DNA of 6,064 nt, taken from contig CAIJFC010000271.1 of NCBI GenBank assembly GCA_903819815.1, positions 1-6,064 of the forward strand, written 5' to 3'. The stretch is from an uncultured Bacteroidota bacterium. GTDB lineage: Bacteria; Bacteroidota; Bacteroidia; Flavobacteriales; Flavobacteriaceae. The notes beneath the pieces are model-generated. The model saw only the letters and a program-made list of their open reading frames with translations, did not search any database and was not told where the DNA came from. Shown piece by piece: positions 5,630 through 6,064 of this stretch; the stretch's first letter is position 1; the number at the start of each line of letters is the position of its first letter. Both the position numbers and the translations under genes were made by a program.

Positions 5630-6064
5630 ATGAAAAAAATAGTTGAATACAGAAAATTACTAAACGTTGATAAAACTGTAGATTTAAAAGATTTGAAAAC
5701 TATCTATCGTAATGCAATGAAAGATGCACATCCAGATAAATTTCAAGGAGATGATGAAGGTTTGAAAGCTGCAGAAGAAAATAGTAAGAAAATTATTGAA
5801 GCCTACCACTTTTTGGTAAGTATCAATCCTGAAACCACAAAACAACTTTTACCAGAATATACTGAAACCATTTCATCAGCAACAATTACAGATTATAAAT
5901 TTGTTGATGGTCGTTTAATCATAAACTTTTCAAATGGTAGTGTATATGAGTACATTAGTGTTCCAAAAGCAACTTATGTAAAAATGGTAAATGCAGATTC
6001 TCCTGGAAGATTTGCAAAAAGACATATTCTAAATTCTTTTACTTGGAGAAAAACAATCAACCAA
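5630..6064 (+). CDS. J-domain and KTSC-domain fusion protein (3' end beyond window)
   Basis: 145 codons are visible without a stop; the gene continues past the window edge. Residues about 5-65 form a J domain: helix II (LKTIYRNAMKDA) is followed by an intact HPDK (34-37), the motif that stimulates Hsp70 ATPase, then helix III (KKIIEAYHFLV). Residues about 85-142 match the KTSC domain: a strand (RLIINF), then NGSVYEYISVP with the family's YxY motif (Y106, Y108), then a SPGRFAKRHI segment. KTSC is also found at the C-terminus of some lysyl-tRNA synthetases and has been suggested to bind RNA; its function is unknown. No Gly/Phe region, zinc fingers or substrate-binding domains of classical DnaJ are present. 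A role as a specialised Hsp70 co-chaperone is inference. The start at 5630 fits the J-domain boundary, but an in-frame ATG at 5579 would add 17 residues. Few residues are probably missing at the C-terminus, since the KTSC domain is almost complete. Confidence 0.82.
   Translation, partial: MKKIVEYRKLLNVDKTVDLKDLKTIYRNAMKDAHPDKFQGDDEGLKAAEENSKKIIEAYHFLVSINPETTKQLLPEYTETISSATITDYKFVDGRLIINFSNGSVYEYISVPKATYVKMVNADSPGRFAKRHILNSFTWRKTINQ

Noticed and set aside
1..6064. Mobile element, CRISPR array, defence island or other novel multi-gene system
   Set aside because: All complete genes are replication or polyphosphate genes with intact motifs. No transposase, integrase, terminal inverted repeats or regularly spaced repeats were seen.

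Overview
The window is AT-rich chromosomal DNA from a member of the Bacteroidota, most likely a Flavobacteriaceae (Flavobacterium-like) bacterium. The case rests on three things: the character of the DnaX and Ppk1 proteins, start codons preceded by A/T-rich stretches without Shine-Dalgarno sequences, and promoter-like TAnnTTTG elements, the -7 box of this phylum. The species cannot be named from the sequence alone. No tRNA, rRNA, CRISPR array, insertion sequence or phage gene was seen.

Layout. Bases 1-82 form an AT-rich leader with two TATATTTG elements. dnaX (83-1903, +) encodes the clamp-loader subunit of DNA polymerase III. It ends tail-to-tail, with a 4-bp overlap, against a minus-strand polyphosphate cluster read from right to left: a SixA-like phosphohistidine phosphatase (5416-4928), ppk1 polyphosphate kinase (4931-2823) and a short Ppx/GppA-type phosphatase (2790-1900). 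sixA and ppk1 overlap by 4 bp (ATGA), and ppk1 and ppx are 32 bp apart, so the three are probably one operon. After a divergent intergenic region of about 213 bp, a plus-strand gene begins at 5630 and runs off the window. It has an N-terminal J domain with an intact HPD motif, followed by a KTSC domain with its YxY motif. A well-spaced Bacteroidota promoter (TTG-N19-TACCTTTG) lies in front of it.

How the genes work together. Ppk1 makes polyphosphate from ATP through a phosphohistidine intermediate, and Ppx hydrolyses polyphosphate (and/or pppGpp), so synthesis and turnover are encoded together. The SixA-like enzyme belongs to a family that removes phosphate from histidine, which makes its translational coupling to a histidine-phosphorylated kinase suggestive. 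dnaX is a replication gene that adjoins the cluster without an evident functional link.

Most notable observations. (1) An A10 run in dnaX, exactly at the end of the conserved clamp-loader core, contains the heptamer A AAA AAG in the phase used for -1 frameshifting. A stop codon follows almost at once in both alternative frames, so a gamma-type short product is predicted. (2) The DnaX lacks the cysteine zinc module. (3) sixA and ppk1 are coupled. (4) The gene at the right edge is a compact J-domain/KTSC fusion with two possible starts. Most of the window is otherwise core chromosomal content; I saw no evidence of a mobile or defence system.
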